From the NCBI GenBank assembly GCA_963816955.1, contig CAWFME010000007.1:62001-126000 (forward strand): a DNA stretch of 64,000 bases, written 5' to 3'. Position numbers and translations under genes: made by a program. Below, piece by piece: positions 20,031-29,280 of the stretch. Origin of the DNA: DATFQI01 sp963816955 (GTDB lineage Bacteria > Actinomycetota > Thermoleophilia > Solirubrobacterales > Solirubrobacteraceae). Position 1 is the first letter of the stretch. Every line of letters starts with the position of its first letter. Below the pieces are notes generated by a model. The model saw only the letters and a program-made list of their open reading frames with translations, was not told where the DNA came from and ran no database searches.

Positions 20031-21224
20031 TCCGGTCGTCGAGAGCTCCGCGCCCTCCTCGTACCAGGAGAGGGCGTAGCTGGGGTCGTCGAGGTCGCGC
20101 GAGAGCGTCGTGAGCTTCAGCGGGCGGAACGTGTCGCACATCACGGCCAGCTCCTCGGTGCGCGTGGCGCCGAGCGACTTCTCCACCAGGCCCGGCTGCG
20201 GGCCGTGCGGGAGGCCGGACGGATGCAGCGTGATCGCCCCGATGTCGACGCCCTTGCGCGAGCCGAACTGGCCGTCGACGTAATAGATCATCTCCTCCGA
20301 CTGCACGTTGGAGTGGTGGTACGGCAGCGGGATCGCCATCGGGTCCCAGTCGAGCATCCGCGGGCAGAACGAGCAGATCACGAAGTTCGGGCCCTGGAAG
20401 TTCTGGTGCGCGGGCGGCGGCTGGTGCAGGCGCCCGGCCTTGGGCTCGAAGTCGGCGATGTTGAACGTGTACGGGTACACGTAGCCGTCCCAGCCGACCA
20501 CGTCGAACGGGTGGTAGTCGGTGACGTAGTCCTGGTAGCCGCCGCGCACGCGCACCTTGACGAGGTGCTCGCCGCGCTCGCGGTGGGTGGCGAGCGTCGA
20601 CGGCGGGCGGAAGTCGCGCTGCGAGAACGGCGCGTGCTCGAGCAGCTGCCCGTAGCGGTTGCGGTAGCGGTTGGGCGTCTCGATCTCGCCCGGCGTGTAG
20701 AAGGTCAGCCAGCGCTGCGGGCCGTCGAAGCGGAAGCGATACGTGGTCCCGCGCGGGATCACGACGTAGTCGTGCTTGCGGTAGGGCAGCGTGCCGAAGA
20801 TCGTCTCCACGACGCCCTCGCCCTCGTGGACGAAGATGACCTCGTCGCCCTCGCCGTCGCGGTAGAAGTAGTCCGCCTCGGCCTCCGGGATGCAGAGGCC
20901 GATCTCGACGTCGGCGTTGTACTGCAGCACCCGCCGGCCGAGCACGCTGTCGCCCATCGCCTCCAGGCCCATCGTGTTGGTGAGCCGGTGCACGTGGGTG
21001 TCGGGCACCCACTCCTCGATCTCGATCGGCGTGAAGTCGCCGACGTCCTTGACGCGGCAGGGCGACCAGAGGTGGTAGAGGATCGACTCGTTGCCCGAGA
21101 AGCCCTCGAAGCCGAGCACCTCCTCGACGAGCAGCGGCGCGTCCCCGTTGGCCGAGGACGCCTCGGGGTCGCGGAACTGGACGTGGCGCTTCTGCGGGAT
21201 CTGGCCCAGGCTGTGGTAACGCAT
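20028..21224 (-). CDS. hmgA: Homogentisate 1,2-dioxygenase
   Basis: Opens the homogentisate ring to maleylacetoacetate using Fe(II) in tyrosine/phenylalanine degradation. The 398 residues show the cupin regions EVIFVHEGEGVVET and PRGTTYRFRFD, and the metal/active-site segment ITLHPSGLPHGPQPG. It lies 3 nt downstream of hppD, which makes its substrate, so the two form an operon. No fumarylacetoacetase gene is in view. Confidence 0.94.
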   Translation of the reverse strand: MRYHSLGQIPQKRHVQFRDPEASSANGDAPLLVEEVLGFEGFSGNESILYHLWSPCRVKDVGDFTPIEIEEWVPDTHVHRLTNTMGLEAMGDSVLGRRVLQYNADVEIGLCIPEAEADYFYRDGEGDEVIFVHEGEGVVETIFGTLPYRKHDYVVIPRGTTYRFRFDGPQRWLTFYTPGEIETPNRYRNRYGQLLEHAPFSQRDFRPPSTLATHRERGEHLVKVRVRGGYQDYVTDYHPFDVVGWDGYVYPYTFNIADFEPKAGRLHQPPPAHQNFQGPNFVICSFCPRMLDWDPMAIPLPYHHSNVQSEEMIYYVDGQFGSRKGVDIGAITLHPSGLPHGPQPGLVEKSLGATRTEELAVMCDTFRPLKLTTLSRDLDDPSYALSWYEEGAELSTTG

Positions 21225-21227
21225 GGC

Positions 21228-22349
21228 TTAGAGATTCCCCCTCAGCTCTTGCTCGCGCTCGATCGCCTCGAACAGGGCCTTGAAGTTTCCCTCGCCGAAG
21301 CCGCGCGCGCCGTGTCGCTCGATCACCTCGAAGAACATCGTCGGGCGGTCGCCGACGGGCTTGGTGAAGATCTGCAGCATGTAGCCCTCGTCGTCGCGGT
21401 CGACGAGGATGCCGAGCCGCCGCAGGTCCTCGAGGCTCTCCTCGATCTCGCCGATCCGCTCCGGGACGTCGTCGTAGTAGGTCTCGGGCACGGTCAGGAA
21501 CTCGATCCCGCGCTCGCGCAGCTCCGTGACGGTCTTGACGATGTCGCGCGTGGCGACGGCGATGTGCTGGGCGCCGGCGCCGCCGTAGAACTCGAGGTAC
21601 TCGTCGATCTGGGACTTGCGCTTGCCCTCGGCCGGCTCGTTGATCGGGAACTTCACGCGGCCGTTGCCGTTGGTGACGACCTTCGACATCAGCGCCGAGT
21701 ACTCGGTGGAGATCGCCTCGTCCGTGAAGTGGAGCATCTCCGTCATGCCGAAGACGTCCTCGTAGAACTTCACCCACGTCTCCATCGCGCCGAGCTCGAC
21801 GTTGCCGACGACGTGGTCGATCGCGAGCAGGCCGACCTCGCCGGCGCTGCGGTCGCGCGGCGTGTAGCCGGGGCGGAAGCCCTTGTAATCGCTGCGGTCG
21901 ACGAACGTGTGCAGCGTCTCGCCGTAGGCGGCGATCTGGGCGAAGCGGATCGTGCCGCCCTCGTCGGTCTCCTCCCACGGCTCGCGGATGCCCTTGGCGC
22001 CGCGGGTCGTGGCCTCGCGGTAGGCGTGCTCGACGTCGGGCACCGACAGCGCGATCACCTTCACGCCGTCGCCGTGGAAGGCCTGGTGGCGGCCGATCTC
22101 GTGGTCGGGCTTGAGCGCGCCCGTGAGCACGAGCCGGACCCGGCCCTGCTCGAGCACGTGCGAGGTGCGGTCGCGCACGCCGGTCTCCAGGCCCGCGTAG
22201 GCGACCTCCCTGAACCCGAGCGCGTGCACGTAGTAGTACGCGGACTGGACCGCGTTGCCGACGTAGAGCTCGACATGGTCGATGCCGTGCAGCGGCATGA
22301 AGTCGACGGTGCCCTCGGCTTGGGGTGCGACGACGGGCTGGGTGCTCAC
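21228..22349 (-). CDS. hppD: 4-hydroxyphenylpyruvate dioxygenase
   Basis: An Fe(II) dioxygenase converting 4-hydroxyphenylpyruvate to homogentisate. The 373 residues form two vicinal-oxygen-chelate domains. The first starts at HGIDHVELYVGNAVQSAYYY; the second carries IDHVVGNVELGAMETWVKFY with a metal His. The C-terminal motif RGFGEGNFKALFEAIEREQ closes the active site. It precedes hmgA in an operon and diverges from an AsnC-family gene that probably regulates it. Confidence 0.95.
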   Translation of the reverse strand: MSTQPVVAPQAEGTVDFMPLHGIDHVELYVGNAVQSAYYYVHALGFREVAYAGLETGVRDRTSHVLEQGRVRLVLTGALKPDHEIGRHQAFHGDGVKVIALSVPDVEHAYREATTRGAKGIREPWEETDEGGTIRFAQIAAYGETLHTFVDRSDYKGFRPGYTPRDRSAGEVGLLAIDHVVGNVELGAMETWVKFYEDVFGMTEMLHFTDEAISTEYSALMSKVVTNGNGRVKFPINEPAEGKRKSQIDEYLEFYGGAGAQHIAVATRDIVKTVTELRERGIEFLTVPETYYDDVPERIGEIEESLEDLRRLGILVDRDDEGYMLQIFTKPVGDRPTMFFEVIERHGARGFGEGNFKALFEAIEREQELRGNL

Positions 22350-22449
22350 GGGCTGGTCCTCCCTCTCGAAGTTCGTCCCTTCATGATTGCGCTGTCAACG
22401 CGCTCGCTCAAGGGTGATTCGTTGCGCAAGACGTGACATTATCCCCGTG

Positions 22450-22902
22450 ATGGACGAGATCGACCGGCAGATCGTTGCGCTCCTCCGGCAGGACGCGCGG
22501 CGCTCCTTCCAGAGCATCGGACTGCGCGTCTCGCTGTCGGCGCCCGCGGTCAAGCGGCGCGTCGACCGGCTCGAGGAGGCGGGCGTGGTGCGCGGCTACA
22601 CGGCGTCCGTCGATCCGGGCCGCTTCGGCTGGTCCACGCACGCCTTCGTGGCCTTGTCGTGCGAGGGCCGGATGGCCGCCGCGGAGGTGCGCGAGGCGGT
22701 CGAGCGCCACCCCGAGGTGGAGGCCGCCTACACCGTGGCCGGCGAGGCGAGCGCGATGCTGCGCGTGCGCGCCCGGGACACCGCGCACCTCGAGGAGACG
22801 CTCGAGCGGATCCGCGACCACCCGGGCGTGACGCGCACCCAGACGCAGATCGTGCTGTCGACGCTGTTCGAGCGCCCGTTCGAGGAGCCGCCCGCCCCGT
22901 AG
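22450..22902 (+). CDS. Lrp/AsnC family transcriptional regulator
   Basis: A 150-residue regulator. The N-terminal HTH reads LLRQDARRSFQSIGLRVSLSAPAVKRRVDRLEEAGVV; the C-terminal RAM (ACT-like) domain would bind an amino acid. It diverges from hppD-hmgA, so aromatic-amino-acid-responsive control of that operon is a reasonable inference. The CATTAT -10 candidate ends only a few nt before the GTG/ATG start, so the mRNA may be leaderless. Confidence 0.9.
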   Translation: MDEIDRQIVALLRQDARRSFQSIGLRVSLSAPAVKRRVDRLEEAGVVRGYTASVDPGRFGWSTHAFVALSCEGRMAAAEVREAVERHPEVEAAYTVAGEASAMLRVRARDTAHLEETLERIRDHPGVTRTQTQIVLSTLFERPFEEPPAP

Positions 22903-22949
22903 CGCGGGTCCGGCGGGCTTAGCACCGCCGCAACGCGGGCTGCGCCACC

Positions 22950-24260
22950 ATGCATGGCATGGGCCGTTGGCTTGCAGGGTCGGGCGTGCTGGTCATCGCG
23001 GTCGCGGTGGTGGTGCTGCTGGTCGCGAGCGGTGGCGGTGACGGCGGCCCAACCGCGGCGGCGGAGCGCGAGGCGCAGGCCACGCCGACGCCGACGCCGA
23101 CCGCGACGCCGCAGGCCTCGATCGAGCCCGCCGGCATCTCGGAGCACCTGCGCGCGCTGCGCGACGCCGCGGGGGAAGAGGCCACGCGGGCGGCGGGCTC
23201 GCCGGGCGACGCCGCGACCGCGCGCTACATCGCGGGCCGGCTGCGGGCGGCGGGCTATCGCGTCCGCGAGCAGGCGTTCCGGGTGCCGCTGTTCCTCGAG
23301 CGCACCCAGCCGCGGGTGTCGGGACTGCGGCTCAGCCAGGTGATGACGCTCACGTTCTCGGGCGCCGGGCGGGCGACCGGGCGCGTGCGCCGCGTCGGGC
23401 TCGGCTGCACGCGCGCGGCGTACGCGGGGCTGCGCCGCGGCGAGGTCGCGCTGGCCCGGCGCGGCGTCTGCACGTTCTCGAGCCGGGCGCGGCTGGCGCA
23501 GCGCGCCGGCGCCGGCGCGCTGCTCGTGATCTCCGACCGGGGCGCGCCGTTCAGCGGCTCGCTCGGGGCGCCGGGCGTGCGGATCCCGGTGCTGGCCGTG
23601 AGCACGGTCGCCGGCCGCTCGCTCGCCGGCCGCGTGCGGGTGCGCGTGGACGCGATCTCGTCGCGGCGCACGACGCGCAACGTGATCGGCGAGGTGGGGC
23701 CCGAGGACGCGGCCCGCGTGTTCATGGCCGGCGGGCACTTGGACTCCGTCGTCGCCGGCCCGGGGCTCAACGACAACGGCAGCGGCGTCGCCGCCGTGCT
23801 CGAGGTCGCCGAGCAGCTCGCCACGCGCCCGCTCGCCGACGGCGCCGCGCTGCGCGTCGGCTTCTGGGCGGCCGAGGAGATCGGCCTCGTCGGCTCGCGC
23901 CGCTACGTCCGCGGGCTCACCCGCGCCGAGCGCCGGAGGATCCGCGCCTACGTGAACCTCGACATGGTCGGCTCCCCGGGCGAGAAGGCCGCGGTCTACG
24001 CGGGCGAGGACCGCGCGGGCCGGGAGATCGAGGCCGCGCTGCGCCGGGAGCTGCCGGACGACGCGCCCGAGGAGCGCCTCGGCGGCTCCTCCGACCACGC
24101 GTCCTTCGACGCGTTCGACATCCCGGTCGGCGGGATCTTCACGGGCCTCGACCGCTGCTACCACCGGGCCTGCGACCGCCTCGGCAACGTCGACGCCTCG
24201 CTCGCCGCCGCGAACGCCCGGGCGACGGCTGGCGCGCTTGTGGCGTTGGCGGCGGGCTAG
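22950..24260 (+). CDS. Secreted or membrane-anchored M28 family zinc aminopeptidase
   Basis: A 436-residue protein. An N-terminal hydrophobic anchor (GVLVIAVAVVVLLVASGG) is followed by a Thr/Pro linker. An inserted PA-like domain lies at about 115-205. The M28 catalytic domain has AGGHLDSV, NDNGSGVAAVLEVAEQL, WAAEEIGLVGS and VNLDMVGS with the zinc and catalytic acid residues, and SSDHASFDAFDIPVGGIFTG. It probably degrades extracellular peptides. It is monocistronic and followed by a long dyad element. Confidence 0.9.
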   Translation: MHGMGRWLAGSGVLVIAVAVVVLLVASGGGDGGPTAAAEREAQATPTPTPTATPQASIEPAGISEHLRALRDAAGEEATRAAGSPGDAATARYIAGRLRAAGYRVREQAFRVPLFLERTQPRVSGLRLSQVMTLTFSGAGRATGRVRRVGLGCTRAAYAGLRRGEVALARRGVCTFSSRARLAQRAGAGALLVISDRGAPFSGSLGAPGVRIPVLAVSTVAGRSLAGRVRVRVDAISSRRTTRNVIGEVGPEDAARVFMAGGHLDSVVAGPGLNDNGSGVAAVLEVAEQLATRPLADGAALRVGFWAAEEIGLVGSRRYVRGLTRAERRRIRAYVNLDMVGSPGEKAAVYAGEDRAGREIEAALRRELPDDAPEERLGGSSDHASFDAFDIPVGGIFTGLDRCYHRACDRLGNVDASLAAANARATAGALVALAAG

Positions 24261-24261
24261 G

Positions 24262-24446
24262 CCAACGTCAACGGCGGCTGGGTAGGGGAGGTAGGGGTCG
24301 CCCGGCGCCCCGAGTCTGCCGCGAGCGTGCACTTGTTCTGCCTATGCGGAAAGAAGTGCACGCTCGCGTCGATTCGGGGGCCGCGGCGGCCGGGAGCGGG
24401 CGCCGCGGGTGGCTCCCTCGCCTCCCATCCAGCCGCAGTTGACGTG
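24262..24446. repeat. Long dyad-symmetric intergenic element, copy 2
   Basis: Outer arms at about 24262-24292 (GTCAACGGCGGCTGGGTAGG) and 24413-24444 (CATCCAGCCGCAGTTGACG) are imperfect inverted copies of the motif seen at 11436-11516. Between them a perfect 14-bp hairpin occurs (GCGAGCGTGCACTT / AAGTGCACGCTCGC, about 24318-24366). No gene lies in this gap. It could be a MITE-like or REP-like element. Confidence 0.55.
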
Positions 24447-24459
24447 AGCCCTGCAGGCG

Positions 24460-25323
24460 CTACGCGTCCGGCCGGCCCATGAGCCCGCGCAGGGCGGAGG
24501 CGCCGGATGCGTCCGAGGGCGACCACTGCGTCGCCGGCCGCTGCTCGACCACCCCGTCGAGCTCGATGTCGACCTTCTCGGAGAAGAAGCACAGGCGGTC
24601 GCGGACCGGCTCGGCGTCATGCTCGGGGTCCGGGTAGCTCCACACGAGGTCCGGCACGAGCTCGCCGGCGACGCGGACGTGCCAGTAGTGCGCGGCGCCC
24701 TTGTAGGCGCAGCGCGTGAGGTGGCCGCTCGGGACGAGCCGGTCCGTGTCGACGTCCTCGGCGGGCAGGTACCAGCGCGGCGGCAGCGCGGCCTCGTAGA
24801 GCACGCGCGCCCGGCGCGAGTCCGCGAGCACCTCGCCGTCGAGCAGCACGCGGACGTGGCGGGTGGTGCGGCAGACGTCGATGCGGGAGTAGGGGTCCTT
24901 GGGGTGGCCGAAGAGCTGCTCGGCCTCCGCGAACCACTCGTCGAGCGCGTCCCAGCGGAACGCGATCAGGCCCTCGAGGAAGTCCGCCGCCGGCGACGGG
25001 TAGGTCCACGCGGCGCGCGGCACCGCGCGCTCGCCGAGCGTCAACCGCTGCCAGGCGAGCTCGCCGCGCGCGCTGGGCTCGCGCTCGCCGGTCTCCTCGA
25101 GCAGCTCGGTGTGCACCTCCTCGAGCGGGAAGTGGTAGACGGGCAGGCGGCCCGTCTCGTGCAGCAGCATCGCGCGGTCGCTGTCGACGACGGTCTCGCC
25201 GGAGGCGACGCCGCGGATCCGCGGGTGCACGCCCTCGATGAACAGGACGCGCTCGGGCACCGGCCGGTCGAAGCGCCCGGCGGGGCGCTCGCCCAGCGGT
25301 CCGCTGCCGGCGGTGAGCGACAC
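24460..25323 (-). CDS. Protein with two DUF427 domains
   Basis: A 287-residue cytosolic protein. DUF427 occurs twice: around residues 15-75 (the stretch PERVLFIEGVHPRIRG, YHFPLEEV) and again at 165-265 (VRVLLDGEVLADSRRARVLYE, PRWYLPAEDV, YKGAAHYWHV, WSYPDPEHD). The function of the domain is unknown. GTG is the likely start. It runs parallel to the EamA transporter gene upstream with a gap of 10 nt and may be in the same operon. Confidence 0.85.
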   Translation of the reverse strand: MSLTAGSGPLGERPAGRFDRPVPERVLFIEGVHPRIRGVASGETVVDSDRAMLLHETGRLPVYHFPLEEVHTELLEETGEREPSARGELAWQRLTLGERAVPRAAWTYPSPAADFLEGLIAFRWDALDEWFAEAEQLFGHPKDPYSRIDVCRTTRHVRVLLDGEVLADSRRARVLYEAALPPRWYLPAEDVDTDRLVPSGHLTRCAYKGAAHYWHVRVAGELVPDLVWSYPDPEHDAEPVRDRLCFFSEKVDIELDGVVEQRPATQWSPSDASGASALRGLMGRPDA

Positions 25324-25333
25324 GGACGGGACG

Positions 25334-26308
25334 TTACCGGCGGCGCGGCGACTCGGTCCTCACGACCAGCGCCACGGAGGCGACGATGATCGTCGCTCCG
25401 ACGATCGTGGTGCTCGTGACGACCTCGTCGAGGATCAGCCAGCCGAGCACGATCGCCACCAGCGGGTTCACGTAGGCGTACGTCGCGACCTTCGAGATCG
25501 GCGCGTTCTGCAGCAGCCACGCGTAGGCGGTGTAGGCGACCCAGGAGCCGAACACGACCAGGTAGGCGAGCGCCAGCACCGAGCGGGTGGAGAACGCGTC
25601 GACGTCGACGTCGCCGCCCTCGCCGATCGCCAGCCCGACGAGCGTGATCGCGACGCCGCCGAGCAGCATCTGCCAGCCGACCGAGCTCAACGGATCGCGC
25701 GGGAGGGAGAGGCGCGGGGAGGCGAACGAGCCGGACGCCCACATCAGCGCGGCGCCTACGACGGCGAGCAGGCCGAGCACGGTGGCGTCGCCGGACTGCT
25801 CGCCCGGGCGCACGAGCAGCGCGACGCCGGCGAAGCCGACGAGCACCGAGGCGGCGCCTCGCAGGCTCACGCGGTCGCCGCTGGTCGCGCGCAGGATGAT
25901 CACCCACAGCGGCACGGAGGCGATCAGCAGCGCGGCGATGCTCGAAGGCACCTCCTGCTCGGCCACCGAGACGACCGCGTTGGCGCCGGGCAGCAGCAGC
26001 CCGACGATCCCGGCGCCGACGAGCTGGGCACGGGTCGGCTTGACCGCCGCGATGCCCCGCTGCACGGCCAGGACGGCGATCATCACGGCCCCGGCGACGC
26101 CGAACCGGGCGCCCGCGCCGAGCAGCGGCGGGATCGTCTCCACCACGACCCGGATCGCGAGGTAGGTCGACCCCCAGACGATGTAGACGATCCACAGCGC
26201 CGTCCAGATCTGCCAGCCGGGCGCCGGAGAACGACCACCGGCCGGCGCCCTGGGGGAGGCTGCGCCGGCCGGGTGGGTCGCTGGTGGGGCGATGGTGCCT
26301 TCGCTCAC
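25334..26308 (-). CDS. EamA/DMT family transporter
   Basis: A 324-residue integral membrane protein with ten hydrophobic helices in two EamA repeats. It has the typical segments WIVYIVWGSTYLAIRVVVE and, in the second half, AYLVVFGSWVAYTAYAWLLQ and NPLVAIVLGWLILDE. Probably an exporter of metabolites or amino acids; substrate unknown. The GTG start overlaps the stop of the upstream small gene (GTGA). Confidence 0.9.
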   Translation of the reverse strand: MSEGTIAPPATHPAGAASPRAPAGGRSPAPGWQIWTALWIVYIVWGSTYLAIRVVVETIPPLLGAGARFGVAGAVMIAVLAVQRGIAAVKPTRAQLVGAGIVGLLLPGANAVVSVAEQEVPSSIAALLIASVPLWVIILRATSGDRVSLRGAASVLVGFAGVALLVRPGEQSGDATVLGLLAVVGAALMWASGSFASPRLSLPRDPLSSVGWQMLLGGVAITLVGLAIGEGGDVDVDAFSTRSVLALAYLVVFGSWVAYTAYAWLLQNAPISKVATYAYVNPLVAIVLGWLILDEVVTSTTIVGATIIVASVALVVRTESPRRR

Positions 26309-26640
26309 GCGGTCCTGGCGTGTACACCGAGCCGCAGGCCGCGGCGGCCGGCGGGGGTCCGGCGCCCGGCGCGGCCGCGGCGCGACTGTGACGAGCGCGA
26401 GCCGGCCGCGCGGAGCTCCAGGAGCGCGACGACGTCGGCGGTGGGGAGGAAGGGATCGGCGATCGCCTCGCCGGTCGAGGACGCGATCGCGGCCACGAGG
26501 CGGCCGTCGGACTCGGCCACGAGCAGCGAGCCCGCGGGGACGTCGGCGGAGTCCAGCTGCGCGAGGCGCTCGAGCGCGGCGCCGTCCGAGCCGCGGGCGG
26601 CGCGGATGAGGACTGTAGGGGAGGTGATGGTGGCGGGCAT
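26305..26640 (-). CDS. Small GNAT-like N-terminal domain protein
   Basis: A 111-residue protein. Its first 80 residues resemble the N-terminal part of GNAT-like proteins (VLIRAARGSDGAALERLAQLDSA, GSLLVAESDGRLVAAIASS, DPFLPTADVVALLELRAA). It then ends in an Arg-rich tail without the acetyl-CoA loop, so it is unlikely to be an active acetyltransferase. It overlaps the transporter start and diverges from a LysR gene. Confidence 0.65.
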   Translation of the reverse strand: MPATITSPTVLIRAARGSDGAALERLAQLDSADVPAGSLLVAESDGRLVAAIASSTGEAIADPFLPTADVVALLELRAAGSRSSQSRRGRAGRRTPAGRRGLRLGVHARTA

Positions 26641-26746
26641 GTCAGACCTTTCAACGGGCGGGGCGGCTGCGGTGTGAGATGAATGGTGGACGAGGCGAGC
26701 CAGTAGCGCAAATGACATTTCGCGGGTTCTCCTATAAGCTCAGCTC

Positions 26747-27670
26747 ATGCTCGACGTCCGCCGCATGCGCGTCCTCCGGGAGGTCGCCATCCAGGGTTCC
26801 TTCTCCGCCGCCGCGGAGGCCCTCTCCTTCACGCAGTCCGCCGTCTCGCAGCAGATCGCCGCGCTCGAGCGCGAGACCGGCACGATCCTCGTGCAGCGCA
26901 GCGCGCGCGGCGTGCGCCTCACCGAGGCGGGCGAGGCGCTGGTGCGCCACGCCGACGCCGTGCTCGCCCGTCTCGCCGAGGCCGAGGCCGAGCTGGAGGC
27001 GATCGCCGGCCTGCGCGGCGGCCGCCTGCGGATGGCCGCGTTCGAGTCAGCGGGCGCGACGCTGATGCCGCTCGCGATCGCGGATTTCCGCGCCAAGCAC
27101 GTCGGCATCGAGCTGACGATGAGCCTCGGGGAGCCCGAGCTCACCGAGCCGCAGCTCAAGAGCGGCGAGCTGGACCTCGTGCTCGGCTTCGGCTCGCGCT
27201 TCGACCAGAACGACGGCGTGGAGCGTCACTTCCTGTGTGAGGACCCGATGCTGCTCGTGCTCCCGCAGGAGCACCCGCTCGCGAACAAGCGCAACCTCCG
27301 ACTGGCCGACCTCTCCGACGAGGCGTGGATCGGCGGCCCGCAGGACTGCGAGTGCAACCGCCTGATCTACGGCGCCTGCTCGGCCGCGGGCTACGACCCG
27401 CGGATCGCGTTCGAGACCGACGACTACGCGGCCGTGCAGGGCTTCGTCGCCGCAGGCGTCGGGGTGTCGCTGATCGCCGAGCTCGGGCTCACGACCATCC
27501 GCGACGACATCGTCGTCCGCGACCTCGGCCGGGAGACGCCGGTGCGCAAGATCTACGCGGCCGTCGCGGGCGGCTACTGCACGCCTGCGACCAAGGCGAT
27601 GCTCGAGGTGCTGAAGGACGTCGCGGCGAACTACGCCACGCGCCGCCCGCGGCTGACGCTCGTCGGCTGA
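26747..27670 (+). CDS. LysR family transcriptional regulator
   Basis: A 307-residue regulator. The N-terminal winged HTH reads VAIQGSFSAAAEALSFTQSA followed by VSQQIAALERETG. The C-terminal periplasmic-binding-like domain follows (LRMAAFESAGATLMP, LDLVLGFGSR, EAWIGGPQDC). It diverges from the small protein/EamA pair and is likely to regulate it, as is common for LysR genes. A TATAAG-like -10 is seen shortly before the ATG. Confidence 0.92.
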   Translation: MLDVRRMRVLREVAIQGSFSAAAEALSFTQSAVSQQIAALERETGTILVQRSARGVRLTEAGEALVRHADAVLARLAEAEAELEAIAGLRGGRLRMAAFESAGATLMPLAIADFRAKHVGIELTMSLGEPELTEPQLKSGELDLVLGFGSRFDQNDGVERHFLCEDPMLLVLPQEHPLANKRNLRLADLSDEAWIGGPQDCECNRLIYGACSAAGYDPRIAFETDDYAAVQGFVAAGVGVSLIAELGLTTIRDDIVVRDLGRETPVRKIYAAVAGGYCTPATKAMLEVLKDVAANYATRRPRLTLVG

Positions 27671-27671
27671 G

Positions 27672-29195
27672 TCAGGCGCGCACCTTCGGCTTCTCCGCGG
27701 CGGCGCGCTTGGCGCGCCGCTTGGCGGCCTTGCCGAGCACGGCCTCGGTGAGCTCCTGCAGGGAGTGCGCGAGCCGGTCCATCAGCGTCCACACGTCGTC
27801 GACCTGGTCGCGGTCGGCCACGATCCCGAAGTCGAGGTGGTCGAGGTAGCTCATGACGGTGATGTTCAGGCCGACGCCGTCCACGACCACGGACACGGGG
27901 TAGTGCGCCTCGAGCTTGGCGCCCGCCATGAACAGCGGGGTGCGCGGGCCGGGGACGTTGGAGATGACGAGGTTCACCGGCGGGCGGGTGCGGCCCATGA
28001 CCTCCATCGTCGTGCGCGCGGCGAGCGAGGCGACCGCGGGCGGGATGAAGCTCGTCGCGTCCGTGAGCAGGTTCGCGGGCACCGCCTGGTGGCGCGACTT
28101 GGCGCCGCGCAGCAGCTCGTGCGTGCGCTTGAGGCGGCGCTTGGGGTCGGCCTCGTCGGTGGCGATCGGGACGATCATCATCGAGACGCGGTTGCCGAAC
28201 GTGCCCATCTGCTCGTCGGTGCGCACCGACACCGGCACCATCGCGACCAGCGGCTCCTTCGGGAGCTCGTCGCGGTCCTTCAGCCAGCCGCGCAGCGCGC
28301 CCGCGCACAGCGCGACGACCACGTCGTTGACCGTCACGCCGGCCTCGTTCTTGATCGCCTTGACGGTGTCGAGCGAGAGCTGCCCGAACGAGAAGCGGCG
28401 GTGGCCCGAGATCCGGCGGTTGAACGACATCCGCGGCGCGCGGGCGGTGGTCGTCTCGAGGATCGCCGGGTCGGCGTGCTCGACGCCCAGCGCGCGGCGC
28501 ACGGACGCGACGCCGCGCGACAGCCGCGGCACGCCGGGGAACGCGTTGGCGCCCGGCAGCTCGGTCAGGTTCGTGAGCGCGGTGGGCGCCGAGCGCAGGG
28601 CGCGCAGCGGCTGCAGCGGCAGCCCCAGCAGGCCGCGGCCGAGCATCTCGAGCTCGGTCGGCACGCGCTCGCCGGCGCCGTCGTCCTCGCGCGGCGGGAC
28701 CTCGCGGCCCTCCGGGCCGGGGTCGAGCAGCACGGAGAGGATCTCGCTGCCCGAGACGCCGTCCACGACGGAGTGGTGGACCTTGGTCAGGATCGCCACG
28801 CGCTCGCCGCCCTGGACGCCGTGGATCACGTACAGCTCCCACAGCGGGCGGGTGCGGTCGAGCGGGCGCGAGAAGATCCGCGCCACGGTCTCGGCGAGCT
28901 GGCGGTCGCCGCCCGGCGGCGGCACCGCGGACTCGCGGATGTGGAAGTCGAGGTCGAAGTCGGGATCCTCGACCCAGTACGGGTGGTCGAGGCCGAGCGG
29001 GACGCCGACCAGCCGCCAGCGGAACGGCGGCAGCAGGTGGATGCGGCCGGCCACGAGCCGGCAGATGTCCGGGACCGACAGCTCACCACCCGACGCGGTC
29101 GCCGGGTCGTAGACGGCGAGGCCGCCCACGTGCCCGTAGGTCCGGGCGGACTCCACCGCCAGGAACTGGGCGTCCAGGCTCGTCAGCTGTCGCAT
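27672..29195 (-). CDS. Wax ester synthase/diacylglycerol acyltransferase family protein
   Basis: Uses acyl-CoA to esterify diacylglycerol or fatty alcohols for storage lipid in actinobacteria. The 507 residues contain the N-terminal LTSLDAQFLAVE and the catalytic motif HHSVVDG at about residue 143. The C-terminal motif is NVPGPRTPLFMAGA; VNDVVVALCAGALR is also conserved. A Lys/Arg/Ala-rich tail ends it. ATG 29195 has a GAGGAGG ribosome site. It diverges from the MFS exporter gene. Confidence 0.93.
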   Translation of the reverse strand: MRQLTSLDAQFLAVESARTYGHVGGLAVYDPATASGGELSVPDICRLVAGRIHLLPPFRWRLVGVPLGLDHPYWVEDPDFDLDFHIRESAVPPPGGDRQLAETVARIFSRPLDRTRPLWELYVIHGVQGGERVAILTKVHHSVVDGVSGSEILSVLLDPGPEGREVPPREDDGAGERVPTELEMLGRGLLGLPLQPLRALRSAPTALTNLTELPGANAFPGVPRLSRGVASVRRALGVEHADPAILETTTARAPRMSFNRRISGHRRFSFGQLSLDTVKAIKNEAGVTVNDVVVALCAGALRGWLKDRDELPKEPLVAMVPVSVRTDEQMGTFGNRVSMMIVPIATDEADPKRRLKRTHELLRGAKSRHQAVPANLLTDATSFIPPAVASLAARTTMEVMGRTRPPVNLVISNVPGPRTPLFMAGAKLEAHYPVSVVVDGVGLNITVMSYLDHLDFGIVADRDQVDDVWTLMDRLAHSLQELTEAVLGKAAKRRAKRAAAEKPKVRA

Positions 29196-29280
29196 CGGCT
29201 CTCCTCCTCGCGCATCGCCTTCGTGCTCACCGTGCCCGCGCCGTCGCGGGACCGAACCTTCGAACTGGCATGATCGGCCG